DNA of 64,000 nt from Brachybacterium sp. P6-10-X1 (GCF_001969445.1 NZ_CP017297.1:2914001-2978000), one strand, 5' to 3'. Positions 24,983-34,958 are shown, counted from the stretch's first letter. Notes: generated by a model from the letters alone, not told the origin. Numbers and translations are program-made.

Positions 24983-26029
24983 TCAGGCCGTGGGGACCTG
25001 CGCGATGGCCTCGTCGATCATCGGGACGTAGCGCTCGAGGGCCCACGGGACGGTGAGCGGGGTGATGATCGAGGAACCGGTGACGAAGGATTGATCCGTG
25101 GGCGCCACGATCGCGCCGGCCTCGATGGCGGGGATCGAGGCGTAGAGCTCCTGACCCTCGATCTCCGCGCGGTTGGCCTCGTCGGAGTAGAAGGTGAAGA
25201 TGAGGTCCGAGTCGGCCAGCAGGTCCGCGTTCTCCAGGCCGATCATGGCCGAGTCCGTCCCGGGCACGTCGAACTCGCCCAGCTCCTGGTTCACGGGGTC
25301 GACGGTGAGGCCGAGCGCCCGGACCATCGCCACCCGCTGCTCGTCCTCGTAGAAGACACCGAGGGTGCCGGGACCGGAGTTGTAGATGAAGGAGAAGGTG
25401 AAGTCGGCGTACTGCGGCTGCGCGGACTCCTCGAATCTCGCGTGGATCCCCTCGATCAGGTCGGCGGCGGGCTCGTCCTCGCCCAGGGCCTTCCCGATCG
25501 TGGTGATCTGCTCCTGCCAGGTGATCACCCAGGGCTGCTCGGCGTAGGCGACGGTGGGAGCGATGTCGCTGAGGATGTCGAACTGCTCCTGGGTCACGCC
25601 GGACCAGGGCGCGAGGATGACGTCGGGCTCGAGGGCGAGGACCGCCTCGACGTCGAGCTCGGTGCCGCCCGTGAACTGCTGGGGCAGCTCGCCGCCGGCG
25701 TCGGTGACCGCCTCGTGGATCCACGGCAGGTAGCCGGTGTCGTCCGCGCCCCAGGGGTACTCCTCGATGCCGACGGGGATGATCCCCAGCGCGATGGCGG
25801 TCTCCGCCGATCCCTGGCCGAGGGTCACGATCCGCTGCGGCTTCGCCGTGATCTCTGCGCTGCCCAGGGCGTGCTCGATCGTCACCGGTGCGAAGTCCCC
25901 CGCGCCGCCGCCGTCGGAGGTGCCGGGGCCGCCTCCGTCGGCTTCCCCGCTGCAGGCGGCGAGCGCGAGGGGGGCGGCGAGCGCGCCACCGAGCCAGGCG
26001 CGGCGGGTCAGGCGGGTGGTGGCGGTCAT
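24983..26029 (-). CDS. Iron-siderophore-binding lipoprotein (FecB type)
   Basis: The start at ATG 26029 gives 348 residues with a lipoprotein signal. Twin arginines (LTRRAWLGG, residues 8-15) precede a hydrophobic stretch, and the lipobox LAAC puts the lipidated Cys at residue 26; Tat export is therefore possible. The rest is a periplasmic-binding-protein (TroA/FecB-like) fold: RIVTLGQGSAETAIALG, DVILAPWSGVTQEQFDIL, and DSDLIFTFYS. It captures the ferric siderophore and hands it to the permeases encoded directly downstream. A DtxR/IdeR box lies 50 bases upstream. Confidence 0.92.
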   Translation of the reverse strand: MTATTRLTRRAWLGGALAAPLALAACSGEADGGGPGTSDGGGAGDFAPVTIEHALGSAEITAKPQRIVTLGQGSAETAIALGIIPVGIEEYPWGADDTGYLPWIHEAVTDAGGELPQQFTGGTELDVEAVLALEPDVILAPWSGVTQEQFDILSDIAPTVAYAEQPWVITWQEQITTIGKALGEDEPAADLIEGIHARFEESAQPQYADFTFSFIYNSGPGTLGVFYEDEQRVAMVRALGLTVDPVNQELGEFDVPGTDSAMIGLENADLLADSDLIFTFYSDEANRAEIEGQELYASIPAIEAGAIVAPTDQSFVTGSSIITPLTVPWALERYVPMIDEAIAQVPTA

Positions 26030-26078
26030 GGTTCTCCTGGGGACGTCGGTCGGCACGGTCGTCGGAACGACCGACGAC

Positions 26079-26097
26079 TTAGGCAAGACTAACCTCA
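26079..26097 (-). promoter_or_regulatory. DtxR/IdeR iron box upstream of the siderophore operon
   Basis: TTAGGCAAGACTAACCTCA agrees at 15 of 19 positions with the DtxR/IdeR consensus TTAGGTTAGGCTAACCTAA. It lies just upstream of the FecB-type gene, so iron-loaded DtxR/IdeR should repress the importer. The regulator gene is not in this window. Confidence 0.82.
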
Positions 26098-26170
26098 CCA
26101 AATTCCGCTGGGAACATCCGCGGTGCCTGCCCGCGCCGTGATCCCGATCACCGCACGGGCCGGGCGGGGC

Positions 26171-28903
26171 TCAGGCGCCGCCGTCCCCCCGTCCGACCGT
26201 CGCCGGTTCCGAGGGCGGCAGGGCATCGGGGTCGCCGCCCCCACCGCCGTCGTCCTGGCCGTTCCCGCCGCCGGATCCCTCGGACTCCGTCCCTTCCGTG
26301 GGCTGGCCCGCGTCCTGGTCGTCGCCGCCGTTCGACGGCGACTCGCTCGGCGACTCGCTCGGGGACTCGCTGGGCTCGTCCGACGGCTCCTCGCTCGGCT
26401 CCTCGCTCGGCGACTCGCTCGGTTCCTCCGAGGGCGACTCACTGGGTTCCTCGGACGGCTCCTCGCTCGGCTCCTCCGACGGCGGAGGCGGAGGCGGCGT
26501 GTAGCTGCGCTCCTGGGTCTCGTTGTCCAAGGTGACCTCCTCCGGGAACTGCAGCATCTCCTGGCCCTCGAGGGACGTGGACATGATGTCGCCCCAGATG
26601 GCGGTCGGGTACGTGCCGCCGGTGATGCTCTCCTCCCCGCCGAAGGGCGTCAGCTGATCCGCAGTGGTGCCGTCCTCGGACGGCTGGAACATCCCCACCG
26701 CGGTCACCAGCTGCGGCGTGAAGCCGACGAACCAGGCGGAGCGGAAGCTCTCGGAGGTGCCGGTCTTGCCGGCCACCTCTCGCCCGTTCATCACGCCCTG
26801 GAGCTCTCGGGCGGAGCCCTCCGTCGGCGGCCCCTGCAGGGCGACGGTCGCGTTGGTGGCGACGTCCTCGTCCAGAACCCGCCGTTCCTCGGATTCGAAC
26901 TCGTAGCGCGTGGACCCGTCGGGGCGGGTCACGTTCTTGACGATATGCGAGCCGTGGTGCACCCCGCCGGCGGCGATGGTCGAGTACACCTCTCCCATCT
27001 CGGTCACGGTCGGCGATGCGGTGCCGAGCACGTTGGAGGCCGCGTCGTCCAAGCCCGGGGTGGTCTCCGGCAGACCCAGCGCGATGGCCGTCTCCTTCGT
27101 GCGTCCCGGACCGATCTCGAGATTGACCTCGGAGTACGCCGTGTTGATCGAGTGTGTGGTCGCCTCCTGGAGAGTCACGCGGCCGTAGTCGATGTCCGAG
27201 AAGTTCTTGACCGTCCACCCCGGGAAGGACTTCGGCGAATTGCCGTCCCAGCGGGAGTCCAGCGGGTAGCCGTCCTCGAGGGCCGCGATCAGGGTGAAGG
27301 TCTTGAAGATCGACCCGGCCTGCATGCGGGCCTGGGTGGCGTCGTTGCGCGGCTGGGTGACGTAGTCCGCCCCGCCGTACATGGCCTTGATCGCTCCCGT
27401 GGACGGGTCGATCGTCACGGTGCCGACCTTGTTCTGCTCGGGCCGGTCCTCGGGCAGGTTCTCGATCGCCTGGACGGTGTTCTCCTGGATGGCCGGATCG
27501 ATCGTGGAGACGATCGTGAAGCCACCGGTGTTGATCTCCTCCTCGGTGAACCCCTGCTCGAGGAGCTCGCTGCGCACCTTCATGAGCAAGTAGCCGTTGG
27601 TGCCGCCCAGGGAGTTCTCGTTCCTGGGCTCGATGGTCTCGGGGAACTTCATCGCATCGGCCTCCTCGGCCGTGAGGTACCCGAGATTGACCTGCCGAGA
27701 GATGACACGGTCCCAGAGCTGGACGGACTTCTCCTTGTTGTTCGCCGGATCGTAGGCGGAGGGTCCGGGGATGACCGCCACCAGCAGCGCGGCCTCCTCG
27801 TCGGTGAGCTCGGAGGCATCCTTGCCGAAGTACGCCTGAGACGCCTCCTGCACGCCGTAGGCACCGCGCCCGAAGTAGATCGTGTTGAGGTATCTCGAGA
27901 GGATCTCGTCCTTGCTCAGCTCCTGGTCGATCTTCAGCGCCATCACCGCCTCCTTCGCCTTCCCGATGTAGGAGGTGGTGGTGCCGGTGTAGTAGCGCTC
28001 GACATACTGCTGGGTGATGGTGGAGGCGCCCTGCCGGGACCCCCCCGAGAGGTTGTTGACCAGGGCGCGGGCGATACCGCGCGGGGAGACGCCGCGATTC
28101 TCGTAGAAGCTGTCGTCCTCGCTGGCCACGACCGCGTCCTTGATGTTCTGCGGGATCTCGTCGGAGGACAGCTCGGTGCGGTTGATCTCGCTGAACGTGC
28201 CCATCTCCGTCTCGCCGTCGGAGAAGTAGACGCGGCTGGTCTGTGCCAGGGCGAAATCGGACGGCTCGGGGACCTCGGTGTCGTTGTACAGCCACACGGC
28301 GAAGCCGAGACCGGCCAGGACCAGCAGCGCCATCGCGCCGACGATCAGCCGGAGGGAGGGGATCCAACGCCACGGGTTCTTGGCCCCGGCCCGGGGATAG
28401 TTCAGGAAGTTGGTCGCCGCCGCCTTCTTGCCCCGGCCCGTCCGCCCGCCATCGGTCCCGGCGCTCCGCGAACCGCCCGCGGCGGCCGTCGTCGCAGCGC
28501 CGCTCTTCGCCCCCGGACGCGCGTGACGCGCGTTGACGGAGGTGCGCCCGGCGGCATTCGCCGAGGAGGGCGATGCTGCCGCGGAGGCGCCCGCCCCACC
28601 CTGCGCGGCCGTCCGGGAGGTGGACTTCGGGGAGCTGGTTCTGCCGCCCCCTTTCCCGGAAGATCCCTTCGCGGCCGAGCCCGTGGCGGAGGAGCTCTTC
28701 GCGGCTCCCCCTGCCGCGGCGGCACCGGTCCCGGAGCTCTTGGCGGTGCGGCTGGTGCCCTTGGGCTCCGGGCCCTTCCCCGCCGGCTTGCCGGAGGATG
28801 CGCGGCGCACTCCGGCGGCGCGGCGTGCGCCACCGCTCGCCGGGGTCTTCGATCGTGAGGATCGACCCGACGGGCCACGGGACGAGCGGCGAGAATCGCT
28901 CAT
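26171..28903 (-). CDS. Class A penicillin-binding protein (PBP1A-type, transglycosylase/transpeptidase)
   Basis: I start at ATG 28903 (GGAG site), giving 910 residues. Layout: a basic Ser/Gly/Lys-rich cytoplasmic region (1-178), one membrane anchor (179-203), GT51 glycosyltransferase with catalytic Glu in VVASEDDSFYENRG near 258 and STITQQYVERYY, then a transpeptidase with SxxK at AGSIFKTF (about 530), SxN at SINTAY (about 585) and KTG at AGKTGTSESF (about 711). The C-terminus is a Pro-rich tail of repeated SEEP/SESP units and a Gly/Asp-rich end. It polymerises and cross-links peptidoglycan outside the membrane. Both disordered tails are longer than usual. Confidence 0.95.
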   Translation of the reverse strand: MSDSRRSSRGPSGRSSRSKTPASGGARRAAGVRRASSGKPAGKGPEPKGTSRTAKSSGTGAAAAGGAAKSSSATGSAAKGSSGKGGGRTSSPKSTSRTAAQGGAGASAAASPSSANAAGRTSVNARHARPGAKSGAATTAAAGGSRSAGTDGGRTGRGKKAAATNFLNYPRAGAKNPWRWIPSLRLIVGAMALLVLAGLGFAVWLYNDTEVPEPSDFALAQTSRVYFSDGETEMGTFSEINRTELSSDEIPQNIKDAVVASEDDSFYENRGVSPRGIARALVNNLSGGSRQGASTITQQYVERYYTGTTTSYIGKAKEAVMALKIDQELSKDEILSRYLNTIYFGRGAYGVQEASQAYFGKDASELTDEEAALLVAVIPGPSAYDPANNKEKSVQLWDRVISRQVNLGYLTAEEADAMKFPETIEPRNENSLGGTNGYLLMKVRSELLEQGFTEEEINTGGFTIVSTIDPAIQENTVQAIENLPEDRPEQNKVGTVTIDPSTGAIKAMYGGADYVTQPRNDATQARMQAGSIFKTFTLIAALEDGYPLDSRWDGNSPKSFPGWTVKNFSDIDYGRVTLQEATTHSINTAYSEVNLEIGPGRTKETAIALGLPETTPGLDDAASNVLGTASPTVTEMGEVYSTIAAGGVHHGSHIVKNVTRPDGSTRYEFESEERRVLDEDVATNATVALQGPPTEGSARELQGVMNGREVAGKTGTSESFRSAWFVGFTPQLVTAVGMFQPSEDGTTADQLTPFGGEESITGGTYPTAIWGDIMSTSLEGQEMLQFPEEVTLDNETQERSYTPPPPPPSEEPSEEPSEEPSESPSEEPSESPSEEPSEEPSDEPSESPSESPSESPSNGGDDQDAGQPTEGTESEGSGGGNGQDDGGGGGDPDALPPSEPATVGRGDGGA
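26330..26490. repeat. Coding tandem repeat of the PBP tail
   Basis: The DNA is built from 12-base-type units of CGACTCGCTCGG or CTCCTCGCTCGG form, encoding about twelve SEEP/SESP/SDEP units on the minus strand. Such a tract can change length by slippage. Confidence 0.8.
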
Positions 28904-29176
28904 GACTGCTCCTGGTCCTTCGAGGGGACGGACGAGTGCGCGCCGGAGGGCGGCGCACGGCCTCCCAGTATGATCACGCCTCCCCCTGAGACGGAACGGT
29001 CCCGCGTCGAACCACACAGGGTGTGCACGTCTCGTGCGGCCCTGCTCACACGGTCCGGGCGGACGGTCACACGAGGTTCACCCCCGGCGGCGGAGGCACG
29101 AGCGGCGGCTCGGCGAGAGCATCGTGCGCTGTGATTCCATCCAGGGACGTGGAGCGCGCCATGGGGTATCGCCGCG
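28904..29176. other. Intergenic region upstream of the PBP gene
   Basis: About 270 bases between the CCA-adding enzyme stop and the PBP start, both on the minus strand. No gene, RNA or strong hairpin was recognised; the PBP promoter is expected here. Confidence 0.4.
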
Positions 29177-30682
29177 TCAGCCGCGCTGACGAGCCTCCCA
29201 CCAGGTGTTCAGCTCGGCGATGGCTCGCTCCTCGCCGAGCGGGCCGTGCTCCATGCGCAGCTCGAGGAGATGCTTGTACGCCTCGCCCACCTCGCGGCCC
29301 GGGGGGATCTGCAGGACCTCCATGATGCGGTTCCCGTCGAGGTCAGGGCGGATCCGGTCGATCTCCTCCTGCTCGGCGAGCTCGTCGATCCGGGCCTCGA
29401 GCTCGTCGTAGGCGCGGGCCAGGGTGCGGGACTTGCGCCGATTGCGGGTGGTGACATCGGCCCGGGTGAGCCGGTGCAGGTGCTGGAGGAGGTCTCCGGC
29501 GTCCGTGACGTAGCGCCGCACCGCCGAATCGGTCCAGGGCGAGTCGACGTACCCGTGGAAGCGCAGGTGCAGCTCGACCAGACGCGCGACCTTCTTGGTG
29601 GTGTCCTTGTCGAAGGTCAGCGCCTTCATCCGCTTCTTCGTCATCTTCGCGCCGACGGTCTCGTGGAAGCGGAAGGTGACCACACCGCCCGCCTCGAAGC
29701 GTCGGGTGGCGGGTTTGCCGATGTCGTGGAACAGCGCGGCCAATCGCAGCACCAGGTCCGGGGACTCGCAGGGCCCTCCGGAGCCGACCGGGCTCTCGAG
29801 ATCGATGGCCTGGTCCAGCACGGTCAGGGTGTGCTGGTAGACGTCCTTGTGGTGATGATGCTCGTCGATCTCGAGGCTCAGCGCCGGCAGCTCCGGCAGC
29901 ACGTGGATGGCCAGACCCAGCTCGACCAGGAGCTCGAGGCCGCCGCGGGGGTGGGCACCGAGCATGAGCCGTACGAGCTCCTCGCGCACCCGCTCGGCGG
30001 AGACGATCGTGATGCGCTCGGCGAGGGACTCGATCGCGTCGGCCGTGGCGTCCTCGATGCGGAATCCCAGCTGGGAGACGAAACGGACCGCGCGCATCAT
30101 GCGCAGCGGGTCGTCCGTGAAGGACTGAACGGGGCCGACGGGGGTGCGAAGCACCGTGCGCGCGAGGTCGCCGAGCCCGTCGAAGGGATCGACCAGCTCG
30201 AGCGAGGGGATCCGCACGGCCATCGCGTTGACGGTGAAATCGCGGCGGGAGAGGTCTCCCTCGAGCGTGTCGCCGTACTGGACCTGCGGCTTGCGGCTGG
30301 TGGGGTCGTAGGACTCGGTGCGGTAGGTGGTGATCTCGACCTTCACGCCGTCGCGCATCCCGCCCAGGGTGCCGAACTCGCGGCCCATGTCCCAGATCGC
30401 CCCGTCGTGCGTCCACTGCCGCAGGATCACCTCGGTCTCCTCCGGGCGCGCGGAGGTGGTGAAGTCGAGGTCCGCGCTGGAACGGCCCAGCACCGCGTCG
30501 CGCACGGGCCCTCCCACCAGGGCGAGCTCGAAGCCGGCGGCCTCGAACCGGCGACCCAGCTCGTGGATCTCCTCGGGCAGAGCCCGGAACATGGACGCGG
30601 CCCGGAGGCGGGCGCGCGCGAGCCGGTCGGCGACGGAGGAGGTCTCGTCGGACGGGTCGACGATGTCGAGGGGATCGGGCAC
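29177..30682 (-). CDS. cca: CCA-adding tRNA nucleotidyltransferase
   Basis: The 501-residue protein has the class II nucleotidyltransferase head: FELALVGGPVRDAVLG (GG at 57-58) and SADLDFTT (catalytic DxD at 71-73), RRDFTVNAMAVR, and DDPLRMMRAVRFVSQLGF. A C-terminal HD domain follows (HTLTVLDQAID, LAALFHDIGKP). It repairs or adds the CCA end of tRNAs, which the tRNA-Leu here does not fully encode. It matches the M. tuberculosis PcnA position (Rv3907c) next to the MurJ cluster and is divergent from the DUF6049 gene. Confidence 0.95.
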   Translation of the reverse strand: MPDPLDIVDPSDETSSVADRLARARLRAASMFRALPEEIHELGRRFEAAGFELALVGGPVRDAVLGRSSADLDFTTSARPEETEVILRQWTHDGAIWDMGREFGTLGGMRDGVKVEITTYRTESYDPTSRKPQVQYGDTLEGDLSRRDFTVNAMAVRIPSLELVDPFDGLGDLARTVLRTPVGPVQSFTDDPLRMMRAVRFVSQLGFRIEDATADAIESLAERITIVSAERVREELVRLMLGAHPRGGLELLVELGLAIHVLPELPALSLEIDEHHHHKDVYQHTLTVLDQAIDLESPVGSGGPCESPDLVLRLAALFHDIGKPATRRFEAGGVVTFRFHETVGAKMTKKRMKALTFDKDTTKKVARLVELHLRFHGYVDSPWTDSAVRRYVTDAGDLLQHLHRLTRADVTTRNRRKSRTLARAYDELEARIDELAEQEEIDRIRPDLDGNRIMEVLQIPPGREVGEAYKHLLELRMEHGPLGEERAIAELNTWWEARQRG

Positions 30683-30789
30683 GGAGGGTCCTGTCGTGGG
30701 TCGAGGGCGGTCAGGCGTGAGACGGACGCGATGTAAGGGTCTCGTGCACCCGGGGGCCCTCTACGGTAGCGGCCGCTTACAGTGTCACC

Positions 30790-33222
30790 ATGCCGTCGTC
30801 CCCGCTACCCGTGCGCCCGGTGCTCGCGGCACTGCTGACGGCACTGCTCATGGCCTCATCGGTGCTGGTGGGCGCCTCGGCGACCCTGACCCCGAGCGCT
30901 GCGGCCACCGATACCCCCGGTATGGAATCCCCCGCCGCCCCGCCGGAGACGGGCTCCGACGCGCCGGTGAGTATGGATCTGGTCTCCCTCACCCCCACCT
31001 CGCTGGCTCCGGGCGGCACCCTGACGGCCGAGGTCGAGGTGACGAACACCTCCTCGGAGCCGCTGCCGGCGGTGGACCTCCAGCTGCGCACCCGCACCTC
31101 TCGCGTCACCGACCGCGAGCAGCTCGAGAGCTGGCAGGAGGACACCTCCCCGGACACCTCCGGGGCGGCGCTCGCCGCGTCCGACGAGGTCGACGAGCTC
31201 GCTCCCGGGGAGTCCGCGACCTTCACCATCGCGGTGGAGGCCGAGGAGCTCGGCTACTCCGAGGCTCCCTACTTCTGGGGGACCCGTCGCATCTCCCTGA
31301 CCGTCGTCTCGGGCGAGGATCCGCTGTCGTCCCTGCGCTCCTTCGTGGTGTGGCGCCCGGAGGACGCGACCGCGAGCATCACCCAGTCCGTGCTGCTGCC
31401 CGTGGCGGCCCCGGAGCCTGCCGCCGCGGTCACCGATCCCCAGGCGCTCCAGGAGTCCCTCGCCTCCGGACGGCTCGCCGATCAGCAGCAGCTCGCTCTG
31501 CGCGACGACGTGGACTGGTGGCTGGACCCGTCCCTGCTGGATCCGCCGCTGCTGCCGGTCGACACCGACGAGGGCAGCGGTGAGGACGCTCAGGACGAGG
31601 AGTCCGCGCAGGTGCCGCGCGAGTACGCGCCCGATCCGCAGTCCGAGGAGCTCGCGACCGCGCTCGCGGAGGGGGTCGGGGACCGCACCGTGCTGGCCAT
31701 GCCCTACGGCCGGGCCGACATGGTCAGCCTGCAGGAGGGGGGCGCCGAGACGATCGCCGCCGTGGCGGCCGAGAAGGGGACGGCGACCTTTGAGGAATCG
31801 GGTATCGCCCCGCAGGCCACGGCGCTGGACGTGGAGGGGCCGACGGCCTCCGGCGACACCCTGGACGGGCTGATCGATGCCGGGGCGGCCGCCGCGATCC
31901 TGCCGTCGGCCGCCGTGCGGCCGGACCTGCGCGCGAGCGTCACCCCGAGTTCGGTGGGCACGTACGAATCCTCCGACGGCTCCGGGGAGGAGCTGCCGCT
32001 GCTGACGCCGGACCCCGTGCTCTCGGACGAGTTCTCCCACCTCACCGCGGACTCCGACACCGAGCAGACCCGTCAGCGCCTGCTCGCCGAGACCGCGACC
32101 ATCGCCTCCGAGTACGCCACCGCCCCGCGCCATCTGCTGATCTCCCCGGATCCCGACGCCGCGCTGGATCCCGCCGCGGCCGGCGCCACCCTCGACGCCC
32201 TCGGGGAGGCCCCGTGGATCTCCCGCGGCCGCACGGGCGACCTGCTGGACGCCGCGGCCGGGCAGGAGACGACCACGGACCCCCGGGCCGAGGGCGACGA
32301 GCTCTTCACCCTGGGACGGCTCGGCAGCCGGGACGTGATGCCTGCGGCCCGCACGGAGGACGGCGACTGGGAGCACCTCGAGTCCGCCGCGGACCCCGAG
32401 CTGCTCGACCCCGAGGTGCTCGCCTCGCTCGAGGACAGCTGGGGACGACTCGGCACTCTCGCCACGGTGATGGAGGACGACTCCTCCCTGGAGCCGGCGC
32501 GGCGGGAGATGCTCGGGGCCGTCTCCATCCGGTGGCGCGGCCATCCCGAGATCCCGGCCCAGCGCGCCGAGGCGGCCGCCGCCCGGGCCGAGGACCTCGA
32601 GGGCAGGATCGAAGTGGTCCCCGCCTCCGGGTACAACCTGATTTCCGACTCCGTGGGCGTGCCGATCACCATCTCCAACGGATTGGACACGCCGATCACG
32701 GTGCACACGGAGGTCACCTCGGACCGCCCCCTGGTCCAGATCGGCGAGCACGGGGCCGTGGAGGTCCCGGCCCGGGGCCAGGTCGATGCGACCGTCCCGG
32801 TCGACGCGGTCGCCAACGGCACCGTCACCCTGACCACGGTGCTGACCACCGAGGACGGCACGGAGCTGACCGAACCGGTCCAGGTGCCGCTGACGGTGAA
32901 CCCGGCCTGGGAGAACTGGACCACGCTGGTGCTGGTCATCGGCATGGGCGTGCTCGTGGTCGTGGGCGTGGCCCGCGCCCGTCGCACCGGATCCTCCACC
33001 CGCGCCCCGGCGGTCCACGGACCCGAGGACCCCGAGGAGCTGGCCCGTACCGGACGCTCGACGCCCGCACCGGAGGCCACCGGCGACACGGACGACGCGG
33101 TCGGCGAGGAGGAGCAGCGGATACCGCCCGCTGACGCCGACCCGTCGTCCACCGACGATCCGGACCCCGAGAGCCCGCACGCCGACACCACCGCCGACCG
33201 CCCCGAGGAGGACCGCCCGTGA
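30790..33222 (+). CDS. DUF6049-family secreted/membrane-anchored protein (Rv3909-type)
   Basis: The 810-residue protein has an N-terminal signal peptide (LAALLTALLMASSVLVGASA), a large extracellular part with a CARDB-like beta domain (SLAPGGTLTAEVEVTN), and one C-terminal membrane segment near 712-730 (TTLVLVIGMGVLVVVGVA) followed by an acidic Pro-rich cytoplasmic tail. Its position directly upstream of murJ is conserved in Actinobacteria (Rv3909 in M. tuberculosis). The function is unknown; a role in cell-wall assembly is inferred from the linkage. Its stop overlaps the murJ start (GTGA). Confidence 0.82.
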   Translation: MPSSPLPVRPVLAALLTALLMASSVLVGASATLTPSAAATDTPGMESPAAPPETGSDAPVSMDLVSLTPTSLAPGGTLTAEVEVTNTSSEPLPAVDLQLRTRTSRVTDREQLESWQEDTSPDTSGAALAASDEVDELAPGESATFTIAVEAEELGYSEAPYFWGTRRISLTVVSGEDPLSSLRSFVVWRPEDATASITQSVLLPVAAPEPAAAVTDPQALQESLASGRLADQQQLALRDDVDWWLDPSLLDPPLLPVDTDEGSGEDAQDEESAQVPREYAPDPQSEELATALAEGVGDRTVLAMPYGRADMVSLQEGGAETIAAVAAEKGTATFEESGIAPQATALDVEGPTASGDTLDGLIDAGAAAAILPSAAVRPDLRASVTPSSVGTYESSDGSGEELPLLTPDPVLSDEFSHLTADSDTEQTRQRLLAETATIASEYATAPRHLLISPDPDAALDPAAAGATLDALGEAPWISRGRTGDLLDAAAGQETTTDPRAEGDELFTLGRLGSRDVMPAARTEDGDWEHLESAADPELLDPEVLASLEDSWGRLGTLATVMEDDSSLEPARREMLGAVSIRWRGHPEIPAQRAEAAAARAEDLEGRIEVVPASGYNLISDSVGVPITISNGLDTPITVHTEVTSDRPLVQIGEHGAVEVPARGQVDATVPVDAVANGTVTLTTVLTTEDGTELTEPVQVPLTVNPAWENWTTLVLVIGMGVLVVVGVARARRTGSSTRAPAVHGPEDPEELARTGRSTPAPEATGDTDDAVGEEEQRIPPADADPSSTDDPDPESPHADTTADRPEEDRP

Positions 33223-34958
33223 GCACCGCCGGACGCGTCCAGCACGTCCCCCGCCACCGCCGCCACGGCGTCCCCGCCAGCCGCTCGAAGCTGATGCAGG
33301 CCAGCGTGGTGATGGCGGCCGGCTCGATGGTCTCGCGCCTGCTGGGCTTCGTCCGCAACTTCATGTTCGGCGTCATCCTGGCGGGCTCCACGTCCTCGGC
33401 CGCCAGCGCCTTCAGCGCCGCCAACACCCTGCCCAACACGATCTGGCTCCTGGTGGGCGGCGGCACGCTGAACGCCATCCTGGTGCCCGCGATCGTGCGG
33501 GCCGTGAAACGGCCGGATCGCGGCAGCGACTACATCTCGCGCCTGATGACGCTGGTGGCCGTGGTCTCGCTGGGCATCACCCTCGTGTGCATGATCGCGG
33601 TCCCGCTGCTGCTGACCGTGACCAGCGGTGTGCTGCCCCCGGAGACCTACGGGCTCGCGGTGCAGCTGGGCTACTGGATGATGCCGCAGGTGTTCTTCTC
33701 CGCGCTGTACGTGATGTGCGGGCAGCTGCTGAACGCCCACGACTCCTTCGGGCCGTACCAGTGGGCCCCGGTGCTCAACAATCTCGTGGGCATCCTCGGG
33801 GCCGGGATGTTCGTCGCCGCCTGGGGCAAGGTCGGTTCCCCGGCGGACTGGACGCTGCCGATGATCGTCGCGATGGCGGCGATGAACGTCGGCGGCTCGG
33901 CCGCGCAGGTCGTGTTCCTGTCCTGGTACGTCAAGAAGCTCGACCTGCGGCTGCGGCCCCGGTGGGGCTTCCGCGGCCTGGGTCTGGGCAAGCTCAGCCG
34001 GATCGGTCTGTGGACGCTGGGGATGCTGGGACTGGGGCAGCTGGGCATCTGGGCCTCCCGCTGGGCGACCGGCGGCGCCGTGCGCATGACCCAGCAGCTG
34101 AGCGACCAGCCGGAGCAGGCCGCGCGATACCCGGCGCTGCTGACCATGGACTGGGCGTACATGGCGTTCATGATCCCGCAGGGGGTCATCGGGGTGGCTG
34201 TCGTCACGGCGGTCTTCCCCGCGATCTCGCGACGGGCGGTCGACGGCGATCACGCCGGCGCCCTGGCCCGGTACGCGGAGACCAACCGCATGCTCGCGGT
34301 GCCGATGATGTTGAGCACCGCGGTGTTCATCGCCCTGTCCGGCCCGATCATGTGGGTGATCGGCGGCGGCACCGGCCCGATCGCGGCCCGCGCCAACGGC
34401 ACCGTGCTGGTCGCCTACGTGCTGGGATTGGTGCCCTTCGCCGCGCTGTACCTGATCAAACGGGTGTTCTACGCCTACGAGGACGCCCGCACCCCCTTCC
34501 TCGCGCAGATCCCGATCGCCCTGATCAGCGTCGCAGCGGTCCCGGTCATCCTGACCTCCGTCGATCCGATGTGGGCGACGATGGCCGCGGCCGGCTCGAC
34601 CAGCCTCGGCAATCTCGTGGCCTGGATCGTCGGCATGTGGCAGCTGCGTCGCCATGCGGCCACCCTGGGCACCACGCCGCCGAGCATCCGCACCGGCGCG
34701 ATCACGACGGGCAAGCTGCTCGCGGCGACCGTCGCCAGCTGGGCCGTCGGCACCGGGCTGGTGGCCCTGGCCGGGGACCTGATCTGGTGGCACCGGGCCA
34801 CCGCCGTGCTGCTGGGCGGGGTCGTGGCCGTGGTGATGGCGGCGGTGTTCGCCGCCATCGGCTCGGCGCTGAACGTGGGCGAGATCCGTCAACTGCTCGG
34901 TTATGCCCAGCGTGTCGTGACCCGGCTGTCCCGGCGCGGTCGCAGAGTGACCTCGTAG
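33219..34958 (+). CDS. murJ: Lipid II flippase MurJ (MviN)
   Basis: The GTG start overlaps the preceding stop. The 579-residue protein has a short basic leader and about fourteen membrane helices of the MOP exporter fold. Family landmarks are SMVSRLLGFVRNFMFG, NTLPNTIWLLVGGGTLNAILVPAI (in part), and YLIKRVFYAYEDARTP. It flips the peptidoglycan precursor lipid II across the membrane. In mycobacteria the protein carries a fused C-terminal pseudokinase; here it ends after the last helices and the pseudokinase is the next gene. Confidence 0.95.
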   Translation: MSTAGRVQHVPRHRRHGVPASRSKLMQASVVMAAGSMVSRLLGFVRNFMFGVILAGSTSSAASAFSAANTLPNTIWLLVGGGTLNAILVPAIVRAVKRPDRGSDYISRLMTLVAVVSLGITLVCMIAVPLLLTVTSGVLPPETYGLAVQLGYWMMPQVFFSALYVMCGQLLNAHDSFGPYQWAPVLNNLVGILGAGMFVAAWGKVGSPADWTLPMIVAMAAMNVGGSAAQVVFLSWYVKKLDLRLRPRWGFRGLGLGKLSRIGLWTLGMLGLGQLGIWASRWATGGAVRMTQQLSDQPEQAARYPALLTMDWAYMAFMIPQGVIGVAVVTAVFPAISRRAVDGDHAGALARYAETNRMLAVPMMLSTAVFIALSGPIMWVIGGGTGPIAARANGTVLVAYVLGLVPFAALYLIKRVFYAYEDARTPFLAQIPIALISVAAVPVILTSVDPMWATMAAAGSTSLGNLVAWIVGMWQLRRHAATLGTTPPSIRTGAITTGKLLAATVASWAVGTGLVALAGDLIWWHRATAVLLGGVVAVVMAAVFAAIGSALNVGEIRQLLGYAQRVVTRLSRRGRRVTS

